Source: Formicarius rufipectus
Taxonomy: Eukaryota; Chordata; Aves; Passeriformes; Formicariidae
Direction: 5' to 3'
DNA: 64,000 bases
NCBI GenBank assembly: GCA_013399695.1
Contig: VXAU01004747.1
Coordinates: 189,588-253,587, forward strand
The notes below the pieces were generated by a model. That model saw only the letters and a program-made list of their open reading frames with translations. It was not told where the DNA came from and did no database searches. Within the stretch, counting starts at the first letter, position 1; each line of letters opens with the position of its first letter. Below are positions 36,421 to 49,600 of the stretch, one piece after another. The translations under genes were made by a program, and so were the position numbers.

Positions 36421-39379
36421 GTGAGAGCAGTCTGACTTGGGGTTTCTTCTGGTGGTGGAGGAGGGATGAATCTGTTTGGACCATGACCCCATCTCCATCT
36501 CTGCTGGTTTGGGGGTGCAGAGGTGTCTACTCACCCCTCCATGCCTGTGGGGTTTTGGCAGATGAAGGGAGGCAGCAGGATGTTGGGTGACAGGGGGGAA
36601 CCAGAGAGAGGGGGGAATGCTGCAGTCCTGGGATGGCTCCCCTGTGGGTTGGAGGGTGCTGGGCTCAGGTCGTGCTGATGTGAGTTGGGGGGGCTATGGG
36701 GGCTGAATGTCGCTTTGTGTTTTACCCTTATCCTCTCCCCCCCCGCCACCCAAACCTCCCTTCCCTGTAATGTTTTTGTCTGTAATTTGTGGGGAAGGGG
36801 GCAGAGGGAACGGGGCGTCTAATGGAGGTGTCAGGAGAAGGTCTCTTCCAGTTCCCGTGATGCTGATCCCATGGCTGCCCGTGGGGCCAGCGTGTATGTG
36901 CAAGAAGGTCATTGGGATTAAGGGAGCTAGAGCTGCAGCACCAAGCTGGCGGCAGAGAGATTGAGGTCTCGGTCGGGAGCAGAGAAGGGAGGGCAGGGAG
37001 AGAGAATGGAGGAGATACATGCGCATGGAAGCTGAGAGGACAGGCAGCAGGCTGGCTTTGGGAAAATAAAAGCAGTGCCAGGTGGAGGAAATGAGGAGGA
37101 AAAGGGAAGGTGGCCTGGCTGGCTGCTGGTGGTGGGGAGGCAGCCGTTGTCCTCCCATCAGGGTGGGTAATGTCCCTTCTGGGTGATGTGACTTGGAGAG
37201 CCCCAAAACAGCTAAGGATGTGATTAATGCGGGCATTCTGTCTGTCTGTCCATCTGCCTGAGCTTGTTTACACTACAGCGTATCATGCTGGGAGCGGGCT
37301 GGCTGTGGCTGGGGGCCAGGCGAGGGGGTATGTGTACCCCTTGCTCCTGGGTGGCTGGAGTGAAGCCAGCCTGCATGCCCAGGGATGATGGACATGATGT
37401 GACCTACAAAAGCTCTCCCATTGCTAATCTCTGTGGCAGAATTTCCTCCTTCTCTCTCTGCCACTCTGTCTGGTGAATATTTTCCCTCTTCATGCAAATA
37501 CTGCAGGATTTTTGCTTCCCAAAGGTGCCAGTGAGGAAGAAAGAACAAGAAATATGTTTGTTTTTTAATTAGGCACCTAGTCTGCTTCAGAGTGTCTTGG
37601 ACACTGTTGGCTCACTTTCCAAGCTCAGCTCTGTGCCCTGCAAGGTCTCCCCAGGCAAGAAGTGCTTCCCAGGGACTGGCATCTCCTTGGGACCCCACAC
37701 TGGTTCCCCCTGCTCATCTGACCTTGACAGAGGACAGGATGGGATTTATCCCAGGCACTTCACTTGGCCATGGAAATTAAAGTTGTTTTGCAAGAGCTGG
37801 AGGTGCTCCAGGTCAGCAGTCCAGCATGGGAGGCTGGCATGGCCATCACGGTTCAAGTCTGCATTCCTTCTGCTTTTCCACCATCTTGATCTCGTCTGTC
37901 CTTCTGAGAGTTTCTCCTTTCACGAATACTTAGTTGTAGTTTTTCTGAGATCAAGAGGGGTCCTTATGGGCAGTGTAGTCCTCTCTCAGGCTGTTGCAAA
38001 CATCAGACCCTTTATGGCCCCTTCCATAAATTGGTTGAACTTTGCTGAAAAAAGACTAGATCATGCCCTCCTCACTCTGTCTGGGAGAGTGCTCAGTGGC
38101 TCCAATGGTCAGGGCCTTCCACCATAAATCTGTTTGTGGCTGGGGTTTTATCCATTTGGCTTTGTGATCTTGTGCCCTTCAGTTTAAATGGTGCTTTTCC
38201 CTCCCTGGTGTTTTCCCCTGAGTATTTATAGACTGTGATTGCATCCCTACTTAGCTTTCCTATTGCCGGGCTCTGTGAGCCAAACTCTTATGGTGGCAAA
38301 GGGCTCTCCCTCCCTGTGGTCTCTGTTAGAGTCCTTCCTTTCACCTGCTCTTGCACACACTATATGTACTTTGCCCACCATCTCCTGAGATCTCATTTGC
38401 CTTTATCCTGCTCATGTTGTGAGTGGCCCATTGTCTCCCCAGGCCAAACTGGAGGCTCCTTTTGGTCTCTTGCACGTGATGAAATTTCACCAAGAACAGA
38501 AATTCTTGTGATCACTTTGTCAGGCAGTGACCTTGTGCTCAGGTCATTCAGCCTTTTAGGAGACTTCATGATGACATAGAGGTACATGCCGCTTTTTACC
38601 AACAGGAACCAAAATTGGCTCCTGCCCAGGGAGTTTGCAGCCCAGTTGAGGTGGCAGCAAATCTCAAGGGACAACTGAAGGATCAGGAGCAGATGGAATG
38701 ACCAAAGATTATTTATGTTGCTCCTTGGTGAAGAGGAGGTAAGATAAATTTGACAAGGAGGATGCCAAACTATGGAAAAAGGTTAGCACTTCTGGACCAT
38801 CTCTCCACCATGACTGTGTTGTGAGGCAGCTCAGGTTTGATGGGTGCTTTAGAGGTCGGGCACAGAGGAGTAAGTATGTGTCTCCCTACAGAAAGGTTGC
38901 CTGGTATGGGTGCTGCTGAGCAGTGGTGGCCCTGCAGGGCACCCATGTCAGGTTTGGATGTTCAGCCTCAGCACAAGCCATTTCTCTGCTGCTGCCTTCC
39001 CCAGATATGTTTGTCTGGATGAAGCAGCACCTTGCAGAGCAAGGAAGCAGCCCTATGGAGCAATTCTTCCCAAAGGTGCCTCCAACAGCATCTGGATCTT
39101 GCAGTGAGGAGACTTGTCTGATTCAGCTGAACTGAGGCTTGCTGACAAAAGCAGTGCATTGCTGGAAGATCCCAGAGGCTTCCTCATCTCTCTGAAGAGA
39201 ACAACTTCCCTATTCCCAGTGGCAGCAGCCAAGAGAAGCCACGCAACTTCATCTGTTGCAATGTTGCTACTGCAGGTTACTCCCAGTCCTGGTTCTTTCA
39301 AGGCATTGCTCCACAGTGTGCCACTTCACCTGGTGCCAGCTGGAACATAGAGACATGCTCAGAGCTGAGTCACATCTCT

Positions 39380-39516
39380 CAACTGTTTAGCTCAACTGGT
39401 TAGAGCATGGTGCTAATAATACCAAGGTCTTGGGGTCTGTCACCGTAGAGGCCATTCACTTAAGAGCTGGACTTGATGATCCTTGTGGATCCAACTCAGA
39501 ATACTCTGTGACTCTG
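39380..39516 (+). mobile_element. tRNA-Ile-derived SINE with CR1-like tail (TguSINE1-type)
   Basis: The 5' half resembles isoleucine tRNA: box A-like TAGCTCAACTGGTTAGAGC at 39388-39406, then ATGGTGCTAATAATACCAAG over the anticodon arm, and a degraded box B (GGGTCTGTCAC, 39433-39443). This passes into GAGCTGGACTTGATGATCC and CCAACTCAGAATACTCTGTG, the 3' tail shared with CR1. A tRNA-Ile head joined to a CR1-type tail is the structure of songbird TguSINE1. The broken box B makes this copy unlikely to be transcribed. Confidence 0.8.
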
Positions 39517-41631
39517 GTGCCCCACAGCAGACAAGCCAGAGGTGCATAGGTGGGTTTTTTACCACTTTGGCATATAGACTTGCTTTCAGTCTGTTTAGGT
39601 GACCCAGCAGCTGGAGCTACTGGTGATACTGGAACTGGGTGACCCACACCAGGCTGGAGCTGCTCAGCTCCAGGATTGTTCCTGAAACAGAGCAGGTGAG
39701 TGTAAGCACATCCCTGCTGAGTCCCATTGTGCCCGAACCTGCAGTACTCTGCACAGCTGGCACATGGGAGCTGGATGGCTCCTTCGCAGCCTGCAGGCGT
39801 TGGATGTAGCACTGGCACCATAAATAAGTAAAATGCTAATTGAAACAGGTTGTTCCAGATGCTCCTGTCTGCTTGGAAACCTGCTTCCTGGAGAAACTGA
39901 AGTGCTGCTCAGTGTAAAAGCCTAGCAAGGTGAAAGTAACTTGCTTTTTATAAGCAGGCCCAGCTTACTTGGGTGTGGGCTTTAGTAAGAGTATTTCCAA
40001 AGTCAGAGTATTTCCAACCACAATTGCACAGACAAAGCAGCCCATTAAAACTTGTCACACAGATTGAGGTCCTGAGCCCTCTGTGATGCCAAGGTCACTG
40101 CCCTGCTGAAGGGAAGTTCAGTGATGAGAGGTGCTGCCTACCCTCCATCTTTTCCTCCATCACCTACTGCTGTTGCCATTGTGTTCCCTGGCTGGCAGGA
40201 GCATGCAGACCTTTTGAGCTGGGACAGAAAGTGCTGTCCTCTGTGTTTACAGGTGTGACACATCCCAAACAGCTCTGACTGCGCGGCCAAGGCACATGAA
40301 GGACAGGAACAACATCCCGGTGGGGTTTGGCCAGGACAGGTTGGCACCTGCAAGCTTGAGGATGGGAGCCAGTCACAGCATGGCAGGGAGCTGCATCTCC
40401 TTCCTTGCCAGCACGTCCCCTGGCTTGTGGTGCTCATGCCGGGCTTAAGACACCACTCGCCTCTTCCCAAGGACACCCAGTCTGGGCTTGCAATGTCAGT
40501 TAAACTGAGCCTTAGAGCCTGGGGATCTCATTAGTCTGAAACCAGCTGCAACTGGGCTTCCACCTTTTCTGTCCCAGGTAAATTTAGCTGAGATGTTCCT
40601 GCTGTTTCTAAACATGAGAGGCACACAGGTGAGAAGTAGAGAACTGTGTGGTGATGGGACAAGGCAACATTTCTGGCAAGACAAGGCAGTAGAGAGGGAT
40701 TGTGTGGCTGCAAGAGGAGCAGGTGCAGGTGGCAGTGGATGCAGTTCTTTGCCTGGGTTGGCACAACTAAGCCAAGGAGGGAGAGATGTGCTTCTAGAAA
40801 GAAAACTGAACTCTTCCTTACGGAAAAAGACGCGACCTTTGGGTGGTCACTTTGCTGAGTATGCAGTGATGTTGCAGTGTTAGGACCAAAAAAGGACATG
40901 GATACCACCATGGAGGTGTGGTCATGGGGAGCTGTCATTCGTAGTGATGGGACAGAAGGTGCTCTTTGACCATGGGAAGAGCAGGAGACCTGTGGAACTA
41001 GACAGAGCTTCCTGGAGTTGCCCTCTTGGGCACAACCTCCTGTTACATCAGTGGGCATCTTCCAATGGCAGAGCTTCTCCTTGCTGCACAGGGTTGATAG
41101 GCACAGCTGCTCCATCATCAGTCAGGGTTTGGGATGTTTTGGCAGGGAAGATCAACCTGGGCACGGGTCTGGTGGGAGGCAGAAGGGTTAATGACTGGTC
41201 TTTCAGCTGCCAAACCATGTGCGAAAAAGAAGCTGGCTGGCCAGGAAAGCCTGTCCCAGATCCCGTGGCAGGAATTAGGGATGCGGAGCCTTTCTCCCTT
41301 CAGTCACCTGCTCCAGCTCAGCCGTGGCTGGTGAGCTGGGAGCTGTTGCCATGTGGCTGATGGCCAGAAGGGTGAGCTGGGAAGGTGGTGCTGGAATAAC
41401 CGTGCTCTTCCCCTGTCCTGTCTTCTGAGGAATTGAGAACAGGGACACTGGCCTCCTCCAGCACCCGCACAGGGCTCAGACATGCTGTCAAGACTGTGGG
41501 CAGGCGTTGTTTGCTGCTTCTGTGATGCTGGCTGGAGGGAATAAATAAAGGCTGCCTGTTTCCAAGCTGCCAGTCCCAGGTGTCTCAAAATCTGCATGTT
41601 TTCTTCAAAATGAACTAAATACAAGTAGATT

Positions 41632-41700
41632 TAATGACAGTAATAATAATCCATGTTTGTGCAGGGCACTCTAAAGCTTTACAGACTCCATTTGCAAGTG
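41632..41700 (+). mobile_element. Possible ancient MIR-like remnant
   Basis: The sequence GACAGTAATAATAATCCATG, then TTGTGCAGGGCACTCTAAAG and CTTTACAGACTCC, resembles the start of MIR-type SINEs. It is short and diverged. Confidence 0.35.
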
Positions 41701-42127
41701 GCTGAATGAAAATGAAAGCCACATCATCTCTGCCAGTTTATCGTTTGAGCTTTCCCCTGCTCTTGCTTTCTTTTTAAACAGATTTATTCTTGGTCATTAC
41801 CAGATCAGACTCAAAAGAGGTTATTGCTTCATTCTGCCCAAGGAGGATTTGATTTGAAGTCCTGCAAGGAACATTATGTCACCAAACTATTTCCTTTCTA
41901 TAACAGAATAAGGAGGGAGTATGGGAGAGGGAGAAGCAGCATGCAGTGTGACAGAGACTGTGGCCAGAGGGCATTGCAGTAAGCCCAAGCAGGCAGCTCA
42001 GTAGAAACCCACCACAGCCATTCTGGGGATCTTGGAGATGAAGTGAGGAGGCAGCATGACAAACTCCTGGGACGAGGTACAGGAAAATCCTAGTTCACTG
42101 CCGGAGGCAGGCTGTGGTTTGCATCCA

Positions 42128-42205
42128 TCACATGATGCTCAGGAGCATCTGATGCATGGCTGGGGATGGGCAGTGTGGTGGAAAGCCTCACATGATGCTC
42201 AGGAG
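42128..42205. repeat. Duplicated 18-bp sequence, 60 bp apart
   Basis: TCACATGATGCTCAGGAG occurs at about 42128 and again at about 42188. The intervening sequence is not obviously repeated. Confidence 0.6.
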
Positions 42206-45200
42206 GTTTTGCCCAGATCTCTGCAGGGCTGAGCCTGCAGTGGGGAGGTGGGGAGGGACTGGAGAACCTCTCCTCTGAGGGCTCACCTCTCTCCCTTGTC
42301 TTTGGCAAAATCAGATCACCCAGTTTAGCAAGAGGAAAATAAGGTATTTTGTGGTAGGGTGCAGGATTTTGCCTGTTCTGCACTTTTCTCGCTTTAACGA
42401 GACCTGTAATGCCCAGCATGATCGCCGTGAGAAACAAGGAGAGGAAAACACTCAGCTTCTCCCCATCTCCTCCCTGCAATGCTAATCATTAAGTTCATTT
42501 TGCTGCGTCTTTTGGCAAGTTGCTCTGTTTCTTTCAGCTTTGCAGTGCACCTGGCTCTGGGCTTCACTTGATATCCTTGGAGTCCTTGGATGAGAACTGG
42601 AGTCAAGGAAAATGATTGCAATAACCTGTGTGGATGTAATGTTTAAGGAGCAGTGGAGTGGAGAAAAGCTGTGTCTCAAGAGCAGCACTGAGTTGGTCAG
42701 ATCTTCTCCAAGTGCTGTTCTCGGTCCCTTTTTTGAGTGTAATATATTACTGTTATTAAATGCATACCTCCAGACAGACTGCACACCTGCCCAATTACCA
42801 TTGCTCTTGGAGGCTTAAAGAAACCCTCTCAACCTAAAAATCTAGTTACTTCAAGCCCTGTTAACTGACTTAAGCAGCCTTGATGAAGAAATGAGGCCAC
42901 ACAAGTGCCCAAAGCTGGAAATTGCTGGCTGGTTTTTGTCACCAAGCACAGGAAGGTGGCTTGTGCCTCCCTCAGCAGAATGAAATGATGGGAGCTCCAT
43001 CAGCCTACAGACAAGTCGCTGTGCCCAGTCAGAAGACTCCTGCCATCTTCTCCTCACCTTGTCTTTGAAGCTCGGTGTGTATTTTGGACCACTGTATCAG
43101 TGGCCATAGGCAAGGCTCTGTGCAGTGAGGCTTGGCTATGCCAAACAGGGGGAGAAGGAACAAGTGGTAACAAGAGCAGTAAGAGCCTTATGCCAGTGCT
43201 GCTGGTTGCTGGCATTTCTTCATAAGTGCTGCAGATGTGATGGGAATCAGAACGTAAATGCTTCATTATTGAAAACTTGGTGTTTTGTTTATAATCCAGG
43301 CGTTCATTCATGCTGCACCTGCTGCTTGAATCATCTTTGCAGGGCATGGATTGTGAAATTAAGGAAATAAAAAAATATTTGCTCTTTCTAAGATGACTTG
43401 CCACATCAGCGGGCTTCCACTCACCTGCTCCATTACCAACAAGGAGTAGCTGCCATGGATGAAGTGTGCAACAGTTTCCCCTTAGGGCTGCAAGATCTGA
43501 GCTCTTGTAATTATGTTTTTTTTGTTTTAGAAAATTGTTTGTTGCAACAGTATCTGTGTACAGACATCATGGGAATAAAACAGGCAATGTGGCCTAGCAG
43601 CAGCAGCAGCAGTGGGTGCGTCTTCTGCTGTCCAGCTCTGCCTGTCAGTCTGGAGCCTCTGTTTCGAGCCTGCCCATTCCTGACCCATTGGTGTTATCCA
43701 GCCCAGCTCAAGCCTTCTGTGCACAGTGGGTCCTCACAGCATTCTTCTGTGCCATGAGTATCATGACAGGCTGGCAAAGGAAGCAAGCCCCCTCTTTGCC
43801 CTCGCTTCAGTGCCAGGGAGCAGAGCATAGACCAGAGCTGATGCCAGTGGTGAGGAAAACACAGACAGAAGGAGACATCCCTTAAGCTATTGTGCTTTGG
43901 TCCTAAGGACAGAGAGTACTTTGGGATAGCTGTTTCAGGACACATAAGCATCTGCAGTGTCTTGTTCTGCTCACAAGTGAGAATATGTTTAGTGGAATCT
44001 CCCCAAAAAACTCCTAAGATCGTGTGAAATGAGATGTTTGCCTGTAAATCATACCTTGGGTACCTCCAGGCTGTGAAACAGGTTTCACTTCATAGGAGAG
44101 TAGTTGTGGCATCTTGGCTGACTGAAGGTGAAAAGAAGCTAGCAATGCTACAGCTGCTTGAAAATTAGGGAAAGGAAGATGTTCCTTTGGTCTTGTGACT
44201 CTGTGCTGTGCCTCGATGATGTGCCAGCATAAAAAGGTATGAAAGAGCAAATGCAAAAAGGAATTATTTTTCTTCTTTTGCTTGCAATTGAGAGCTCTTC
44301 CAGGCCAGCAGCAAATCCAAAGACAAGAGCACAGGGAAGGTATGTATCGGGATATGAGCAGAGTAAACAGAGGTGTCTCTGAGGAGAGGCCATTGCAGAA
44401 GTTCATTCATCCCAAATGAGTAAGCAGGGACTCACAATACAGCTTATTGCAAGGGTTGACTTGACTGATGGAATCAACATTTTACCAGTTTTGAGCCCTA
44501 AAACAAAACTGAACACCAGATTATGTCACTTTTGAAGCTGTTCCTTATCTTCCAAAGAAAAGATAAACTTTCTGTCTAGTGCTGCAGAAAATGGGACACT
44601 CACTTTGTAATCACAATATATGGAGGTTGGTACTTCAGGTGTCAGCATTGGCACTGGTCACAGCCTTACACTGGGATGTCACTTCAGGAGTCTGTCAGCT
44701 CCCCTTCAGGTCAGAGGAACAGGGTGTTACTGTCAATGCTTCCAGGCAGACTTGTCAGCTGAGTCTGTTATTAAAGTGTGTGAGACATCCCATTGAAAGA
44801 ACCTGGCTGTAATTGTGTGCAATTTTGCTGCTTTCCAAACCATTCAGGCTGAAATTTTAAGGACCAAACCTTTACTTCTGGCAGAAGAGATTCTTATTTC
44901 ATTTTCACAGGCAATTTCTGCAAAATATGATCAATCTCAGTTTTCAAGAAGGAGCAGGGCAAATCAGTTATTTTACTTCTAAGCTTAAAAATGAATTCTA
45001 AGCTCTTATGAATTTTCAGAGAACCCATACAGTCCCTACGCTTAGGAACACCAGCTCCCAGCTTTCTAAAGTTTGCTCTAATGTGATTTCAGCAACCCAA
45101 GTGTGAACAAGTTATGAGTCTTGGGGTGAAAAATAAGGTCTGTGTCAGTGGATACTCGTTAAAGTTTGGCAGGTGCAACATGGTTGGTGTTGAGTATCTG

Positions 45201-46686
45201 CCCAAGTGCTGTGGGGGACTGTGAGTAAGTTTTCCTCTGGTTCTTGATGCCACAGGTGGATCTCAGGCATCCAACCCCACCAATGGTAAGTGGTGTATTG
45301 GGTTGGCATCAATCAGCATTTTTTCCTGAACTCACAAAGCTGCTTCTCTGCTTTCTGGGTTGTTTTCTGATGTTTGGTTGGATTAAGTGGTACTGGGGTC
45401 CTTCTGACTGAGCAAACACTCAGACCAAGCTCCACTCCCTACAGGAGACTTAGCCTCTTCACCTTCTTGTGTGCTGCTTCTTGGGGACTGGCTGGTGGTT
45501 CCAAGAGTGCCAGACATCTCCTGGGGTGGCAGAGTGCCCTGATGGTGTCTTAGTGTGTGTGTTGTGTGTAAGTTCATCCCATGCCTGAGGTTCCATTTCC
45601 TGTCTCCCTGAGGCTCTCACAGGCAGCCTGCAGATGGGTTGTTCACACTGAGAGTCTCCAGATGCCCTGCAAAGAAAAATCTGTACATGCTGCCTTGATC
45701 TTACCCTGTTTCTCCTGTGGCTGCAAGGGGAAGCTGTTTATTTGAGATGCAGGACTGGGGGTGCTGTAAATAGCTCTCTGCTTTGGTGAACCTGCTGTGT
45801 CAAAGAGGGACAGCCTTGTGGCAGGAGACAAAGGCTAAGCCTGTGAGCAAAGATTAGACCAGCAACTGCGGATTAGGGCATTTCTACCTGGACTCATCCT
45901 TAATTCTACCTGATTTAAAATAACATGCAGGGGTAGTAGTGGTGATGAGTAGGGAGGACACACAATGGCCTTGGACAGGTGGACCTTGGAGGGGGGATGT
46001 TTGGCCCCTAGAATCTGTGAGGAAACTTGGAGAGTGTTGGTGTACAGGTGAGTGGGCAGAAGGATAGGTGGTGTCATGGACTGGGCTGATGGAAAACTGG
46101 TGGAGAGAGGTGTGTGATGTGTGGGGAGATGGGGTAGAAGAGGAGCCCAGCAGAATGGAGCTGAGGAGCAAGCCGGGCTGTAGATTGTGGGAGGGTGGAT
46201 GGGGAAAAGAGCATAGTAGCTTGATAGATAAAATCAGTGAACCAGTGCATGGCAGAAACAATTAATCCCTTGAAGGGAAAGGAGTGAGTGGGAGAGTAAG
46301 TGCAGACTAAGAGGATTTCCACTACTTGGAGCCGTTGTATGCAGGCATCTGCACCAAAACCATATTGCAATTTACATTTCATGTTGCCTCTCTCTGTGTC
46401 TGTGGGAAGCCACCCTTACTCCACACTGCAACTGCTTTGCATCACTTTAGGTCAGAGGGATAAAAAGGTTCAATTTAAAAATGTCCTATTTTAAGTTAAT
46501 CCTCAGGAATAAAATGAGACCATCTCTCCAGTAAATTCCCTGTGGCTATAGCCCAGGCAAGACAGTGGCACAGCAGCTCAGGAGAGCAGAGAGCTGCTTG
46601 CGAGGGATGTCTGTCCCCTATTCGTTTGTGCTGGTCCAGAGAGATGGGGCTTGCCTTGACCTGTGTTTTGCCTCCATCCTCACCAG

Positions 46687-49600
46687 ATATTCTCCATCGT
46701 GGTGTTTGGCTCCATTGTCAATGAAGGGTATGTGAACCGCCTGGACGAGTCAGAAGAGCACTGCATTTTCAACCGCAATCACAATGCCTGCAACTATGGC
46801 ATTACTGTGGGTGTCCTCGCCTTCCTCAGCTGCCTTCTTTATCTGGCTCTGGATGCCTACTTCCCGCAGATCAGCAGCGTCAAGGACCGCAAGAAGGCAG
46901 TGCTTTCGGACATCGGAGTCTCGGGTGAGCTTCCTGGCTGGTTGGCCATAGTGCCTCTCTCCTCTGCTGCCAAGGGAGAGGTAGGGAGCTTCTGCTGTCC
47001 TTCAGGTCAGGTCCCTGCTTGCAGGCAGGTCTTTAGGTTCTCCCAGGTCTTCTGTCTCTCTCCTTTTTTTTCCCTGTCCCTTCTCAGACAATTTGGCTGA
47101 TGCCTCTCAGCTGTTCTCTATAGGTGTAGTTCAGGGAGCCCTTTAGGCCCTTTAGCCCTTGCCTCCCTGCATCCTTGTGCTTGTTAAGACCAAGTGTGGA
47201 TGCCTCTGGAGATGGTCCTTTCTTCTCTTCCAGCTTCAGGTGATTGAATCCTATATATTTTAATTTAAAAAGAAGTTAAGGGATTCATGCAGGCTGACTT
47301 AACCAGTCCTCCTAGGTTACCTGACATTCCCTATGTGAATAGCTTTTCAGGACCTCATCCAACCCTGAGGCTTATTCTAACTTACAGTCAGATCTCTCCA
47401 TCCCCAGTACTGTGTTGAAGTGACAGGTGGAGTGACAGTGTACGTGTATGTGCATGTGTAAGGCCTGTCAGCAGGATCACAAGGAGGTGCTTTACTCTTG
47501 TCCTCTCATCCTCAGTCACTCTCCTGGCTTAGTTCAGCCATTCAGGCAAACTGCTCAATGCCAGATCCTCCCCAGAGTATGTTAAAGGGGACACAAGTGG
47601 AGTGAGGGCAGGATCAGATGAAGCATTAGAACTTGCTAAGGACATTGGGCTTGCAAGCTCATTCACAGTTAGCCCTCTGCCTTGCAGTCCCTTGTACAGC
47701 TGACAAGAGAAGAGGAGTGACTGAACCCTGTTTTGCTGTCACTTAGGGGTGTCAGTTCCCCTCACTGCTGGGTATCTGCCTGTACCTGGCAAAGAGAGGA
47801 AGTTCCTTCTTGGGGCTACCCCCTGCCTTTACCCCTTTCCCGGGGCATTAATGTTAATTAATGTTAATGATCCTTCAGCACCTTTCCTTGATGTGAGTCC
47901 TTGAGCAAAGCCACTCTGTGCAACTGCAGGCCAGCTGCTTCCCACTCTTCTGCAGCTCCCATGGAAGAAATTACTCTTGCATGTCCTTGCAGGACAAGGT
48001 TATGAGGCAGTGGCTGTTTCAGAGAAACCAGGTGATGACTCTAGTACTGGAAGCCCTTCATGCTCTCTGTGAAGGCCAAATGCAAATCCTGTGATCAAAC
48101 CAAACACAAGCAAATGAACTCTCCAGAGATACTTTCTACAGACACCTATTGTCACCTTGACAATGTAGCCATCAGTGAGCTTTGTCAGCTCACTTGGGCT
48201 TAGACTGACTGCACAGTTTGGCCCAGTCTGCAACATCCTGGTGGGTCTCAGAGGGCTAAAATCTCCAGAGAAATGTGATGTGATATGTATATGTTTTGCT
48301 CATACATATCTTCTTAATGTCTCTGTCCTTCCCCTTTGGCATGCCTGTGGTGGTCCATCCCAGCCTTTTGGGCATTCCTCTGGTTTGTTGGCTTCTGCTT
48401 TCTGACCAACCAGTGGCAAGCTTCAAAAGAAGAGGACAACCCACTGAACGAGGGAGGGGATGCAGCCAGAGCTGCCATCACATTCTCATTCTTCTCCATC
48501 TTCACCTGGGTGAGTACAGCAGCCATGACATTAGGTCAAATGTCCTCTGTACTGTATTATCTTGTGGGGAATGGAAGGTGACTGGCTAAGAGTGATTCCC
48601 TCTGGGATCTCAGTTCACGTGGCTTCTGAGAAGGAAAAGCCGGAGGGGAGGTGGTTGGGAGGTAAACTTTGGAAACAAGGACTCAAACACTTATGTGGAA
48701 GAAGCTTTTAGAGCATTAACAAGCACAAAGTCCCATATCCCAATAAGGAATGTCCTTGACAGACTTCTAATATGACCATGGACAAACCTGCTCCCCAAGC
48801 GCAATTTTCATAGAATCATACAATAGTTTGGGTTGGAAGGGACCTTTAAAGGCCATCTAGCCCAACCCCCTGCAATGAGCAGGGACACCTTCAATTAGAT
48901 CCGGCTTCCTAGAGCCCAGTTCCACCTGACCTTGAATGTTTCCAGAGATGGGGCATCCACCACTTTTTTGGACAACCTGTTAACCTCTTTTCCCTGTGCA
49001 TCAGAGGACTTCAACAACATTTTCACCTCACAGACACTAAGCAAAGAAGGGAGCTCGCCAGGGGTTGCACCCCTCTCCTTCCCTGCTATGCTCCCATCAT
49101 GTGAGATGTCATCATTGGTCAGAAGAGGCTACAGTCAGCGTCCCTCTGGCCTATCTGTCTGCACCCACTGATGCAGTGCCACTTCACTCGATTGCCTCTT
49201 AGGAAGGGTGATGGTGCTGTCTTAAGATTGCCCTTTCCCCAGCAGTTCTTTATTGCTAGTTTCCTGGAAAAACTGTCATGTGCAATGTAAATATCCTTGA
49301 TGATTTCCTCCTGCCTCTGAAAGCACCAAGCACCAGTGATTTTTTTTCTGAAGTGACAGGATAATGCCAAGCAGGAAAAAATTTGAACCTTGTCTCTATG
49401 CATTAGTGCTTGTGGCTTTATCTTCTCCTCTTCCTACAGGCCTAAACATTGGGCAGAGGCCAGATAGGAAGGGTGCCATAAGACCACAGAACTGTCAAGA
49501 GAGGAAGGGGGGCTGCAAAGGGTTGTGCTGTCAGCACTCTCACCAAGGTCACAACCAAGCAGGATCAAGGAAGAGCAGTGTGTGTGTTCCCTTCACAGGC

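Larger units (their letters stand above)
36159..46686. other. Probable SYNGR1 intron 1 / upstream region
   Basis: About 10.5 kb with no supportable exon between the gap and SYNGR1 exon 2. If the first exon lies in the gap this is intron 1, in keeping with the long first intron of the human gene. It holds the TA microsatellite, a C-rich run near 36738, the tRNA-derived SINE (39380-39516), a MIR-like remnant (41632-41700), the 18-bp duplication (42128) and a short CAG run near 43598. Confidence 0.5.

Noticed and set aside
39388..39460. A functional tRNA-Ile gene
   Set aside because: The T-arm/box B is degraded, the acceptor stem does not pair, and the sequence runs straight into a CR1-type tail, so it is a SINE.
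46663..46686. ATG upstream of SYNGR1 exon 2 as an alternative start
   Set aside because: It lies in the intron before a good CACCAG acceptor, and the eight codons before the exon do not resemble synaptogyrin.
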